Source of the DNA: Sulfurovum sp.
GTDB taxonomy: Bacteria > Campylobacterota > Campylobacteria > Campylobacterales > Sulfurovaceae
NCBI GenBank assembly: GCA_004377245.1
Contig: SOIK01000120.1
Span: forward strand, 1-7,029
DNA length: 7,029 bases
Direction: 5' to 3'
In this document: piece after piece, positions 5,214 to 7,029 of the stretch
How positions within the stretch are numbered: the first letter of the stretch is position 1
How the letters are laid out: each line of letters opens with the position of its first letter
The notes under the pieces: model-generated
What the model was told of the DNA's origin: nothing
What the model saw: the letters and a program-made list of their open reading frames with translations, nothing else
The model's database searches: none
Made by a program: the position numbers and the translations under genes

Positions 5214-7029
5214 ATGCGAAATTTCATTACGTTTGCAGTAGATAAGCCTATCATCAACCATATATTGATGGTGTTTATGTTGTTGCTTTCACTTTTCGCA
5301 TACCAGAACATAGCCAAAGAGATCTTTCCTGCTTCTACACTTGATCAGATCTCTGTGAGTGGAGGCTACGTGGGCGCAAGTGCAGATGTACTTGATAAAA
5401 TGGTCGTCACGCAGGTAGAAGATGAACTCAAAAGCCTTTCAGAGATAGATACTATCTATACTACTATTCAAAATGGTATTTTTTCTGTTAAAGCAGACAT
5501 CAAAACTGGAAGTGATACACTGTTGGTGCTCTCTGATGTCAAGGATATCATCGCAAACACCAGAAGAGATCTCCCCTCAGATATGGATGAACCAGTTGCT
5601 AAAATTGTTGTGCATGATTACCCTTTACTGCTTGTAGCAATCTCTGGTGATGTAGATAAATCAACACTCATAGATGCCGCAGATGATATTAAAGGTAAAT
5701 TGGCACTCATTAAAGACCTTAGTGGTATTGTCATTCGTGGTGATGCAGATGATGAGGTACTCATCAAGCTAAACCAAAAGAAGCTTGAGGCTTATGGGTT
5801 AGAGAAATCAGCTGTCTATCGCGCTATCGGTCAAATATCATCTATCTTTCCAGCAGGTACACTTGATGGACAGGGAGACCATCTCTATGTTTCTACGATC
5901 AGTGGTGAAAAATCTCAAGCTTTACTTGAGTCGGTACTTTTAACTGTAGCAGGTAAACGATTTCGTTTAAGTGATGTGGCAGAAGTGAAGTTTGGACTAG
6001 GGGACGCTACACAGCTCTCGCATTTTAACGGAAAACCAAATATCTCACTCAACATCAATAAGAACAAAGAGGGAAATGCCATCGCCCTTAGTAAAGAGAT
6101 ACGTGCGCTTTTAAAGGAGTACAATAAAAAGTATGAAAACATTACTTTTGAAGCCTATACCGATACTTCTGTTTGGATTAAAAATCGTCTAAACCTTGTC
6201 TCTTCTAACATACTTTTTGGACTGATACTAGTGTTCTTGGCACTCTTCTTATCTGTCAACATGCGTATAGCATGGGTGGTAGCTATAGGGATACCTGCTA
6301 GTTTTATGATCACGCTTATCGCAGCAGATATGATAGGATATAGTCTCAATATGCTTACGCTTTTAGGGGCACTCATTGCCCTTGGTATGCTAGTCGATGA
6401 AGCCATTGTCGTAGCTGAAAATATCTATAGGCACTTAGAGATGGGTAAAAGCCCAAGAGATGCTGCCATAGACGGAGCCCTAGAAATGTTTCCTGCAGTA
6501 CTAACTGCAACACTTACTACGGTATTTGCCTTTTTACCACTGCTTATCATGAGTGGTAAGATGGGGATGTTTATGCAGGTCTTACCTGTGATGATCAGTA
6601 TTTTATTACTCAGTTCTCTTTTTGAAGCATTCTACTTTTTACCGCTGCATACCAAAGAGTTTTTTAGCATAGGGAAAGTGCAGAAAATAGATGAAGAGGG
6701 AGGCTTTTGGTATAAGTTTATTCATGGATATAGAGGTTTCTTACATAGGTTACTTGGAAAGAAATGGTTCTCACTGATTGCATTAGTTCTTTTTATCATC
6801 ATAGGTACGATTGGTATGGCCAAAATAACCAAATTTCAACTTTTTCCAGAGTTTGATGCCCAGCAGATCTATCTGAATGGTAAGGTAGACATTAACAATG
6901 ATCTGATCCAAACCGAAGCTTATGTCACAGAGATAGAAGAGGCACTCTTGGCTTCATTAGACAAAAATGCTGTAGATTCAGTTACTTCAGTGATAGGTTT
7001 TAAGTTCAATCCTGATGCAAGTTTTGAGA
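5214..7029 (+). CDS. RND-family efflux permease, N-terminal 605 residues (cut by window end)
   Basis: This is an AcrB-like proton-driven inner-membrane transporter, about 60% of a full-length (~1,000-residue) protein. Membrane segment 1 is at about 14-31, followed by a periplasmic porter domain with the family's EIFPA motif (36-40). Segments 2-6 lie near 332-349, 352-372, 378-402, 428-447 and 454-478. Segment 7 (518-537) then opens the second half, where KFQLFPEFD (540-548) mirrors the first repeat. In segment 4 the proton-relay motif reads GMLVDEAIVVAEN, so the usual Asp-Asp pair is Asp395-Glu396. The start follows the FtsL-like stop by 8 bases, with a weak AAGG overlapping that stop. No membrane-fusion protein or outer-membrane channel gene lies upstream, so any partners would be downstream or elsewhere. 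The substrate is unknown. Confidence 0.9.
   Translation, partial: MRNFITFAVDKPIINHILMVFMLLLSLFAYQNIAKEIFPASTLDQISVSGGYVGASADVLDKMVVTQVEDELKSLSEIDTIYTTIQNGIFSVKADIKTGSDTLLVLSDVKDIIANTRRDLPSDMDEPVAKIVVHDYPLLLVAISGDVDKSTLIDAADDIKGKLALIKDLSGIVIRGDADDEVLIKLNQKKLEAYGLEKSAVYRAIGQISSIFPAGTLDGQGDHLYVSTISGEKSQALLESVLLTVAGKRFRLSDVAEVKFGLGDATQLSHFNGKPNISLNINKNKEGNAIALSKEIRALLKEYNKKYENITFEAYTDTSVWIKNRLNLVSSNILFGLILVFLALFLSVNMRIAWVVAIGIPASFMITLIAADMIGYSLNMLTLLGALIALGMLVDEAIVVAENIYRHLEMGKSPRDAAIDGALEMFPAVLTATLTTVFAFLPLLIMSGKMGMFMQVLPVMISILLLSSLFEAFYFLPLHTKEFFSIGKVQKIDEEGGFWYKFIHGYRGFLHRLLGKKWFSLIALVLFIIIGTIGMAKITKFQLFPEFDAQQIYLNGKVDINNDLIQTEAYVTEIEEALLASLDKNAVDSVTSVIGFKFNPDASFE

Noticed and set aside
5915..6406. 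Minus-strand frames at 5915-6142 and 6155-6406
   Set aside because: They are antisense to the RND permease, whose membrane segments and motifs run through this stretch.

Overview
The window looks like the chromosome of a Campylobacterota (epsilonproteobacterial) organism, probably of the Sulfurovum/Sulfurimonas type. This rests on the AT-rich composition, on intergenic promoters with TATAAT boxes, on the RsmH variant with a Cys-rich C-terminal stretch, and on the compact order rsmH, small FtsL-like protein, RND permease. The assignment is an inference from sequence style, because no rRNA or other typing marker is present.

Left part, minus strand (1-3873). A class II aldolase/adducin-like protein (3301-3873) is followed by a copper-type P1B ATPase (791-3103) and then by an acidic, low-complexity protein of unknown function whose C-terminus runs off the window (1-615). 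The ATPase has a good sigma70-type promoter (3232-3260). Just inside the predicted transcript lies an interrupted palindrome (TTACC-N6-GGTAA) that resembles CsoR/RcnR-type copper-sensor operators. A near-identical copy (20 of 22 positions) lies beyond the ATPase stop codon, upstream of the acidic gene, in the same orientation. The pair therefore flanks the ATPase and may place both genes under one metal-responsive repressor. No repressor gene is in the window.

Right part, plus strand (4025-7029). rsmH (16S rRNA m4C1402 methyltransferase) overlaps a small FtsL-like bitopic protein by 4 bp. Eight bases later comes an RND-family efflux permease, cut by the window end. This looks like one transcription unit that couples a cell-division/ribosome-maturation pair to a transporter. 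A GC-rich, imperfectly palindromic block of about 56 bp (3953-4008) sits between the AT-rich divergent promoter region and the rsmH ribosome binding site. It looks like a dispersed repeat and affects which start codon should be annotated for rsmH.

I see no CRISPR array, tRNA/rRNA, transposase, integrase or phage gene. Most genes belong to known families. The less ordinary points are the duplicated operator-like sites, an aldolase-family protein that has lost all its metal-binding positions, the GC-rich repeat before rsmH, and an internal 26-codon repeat in the acidic protein. I do not see convincing evidence of a wholly new system.
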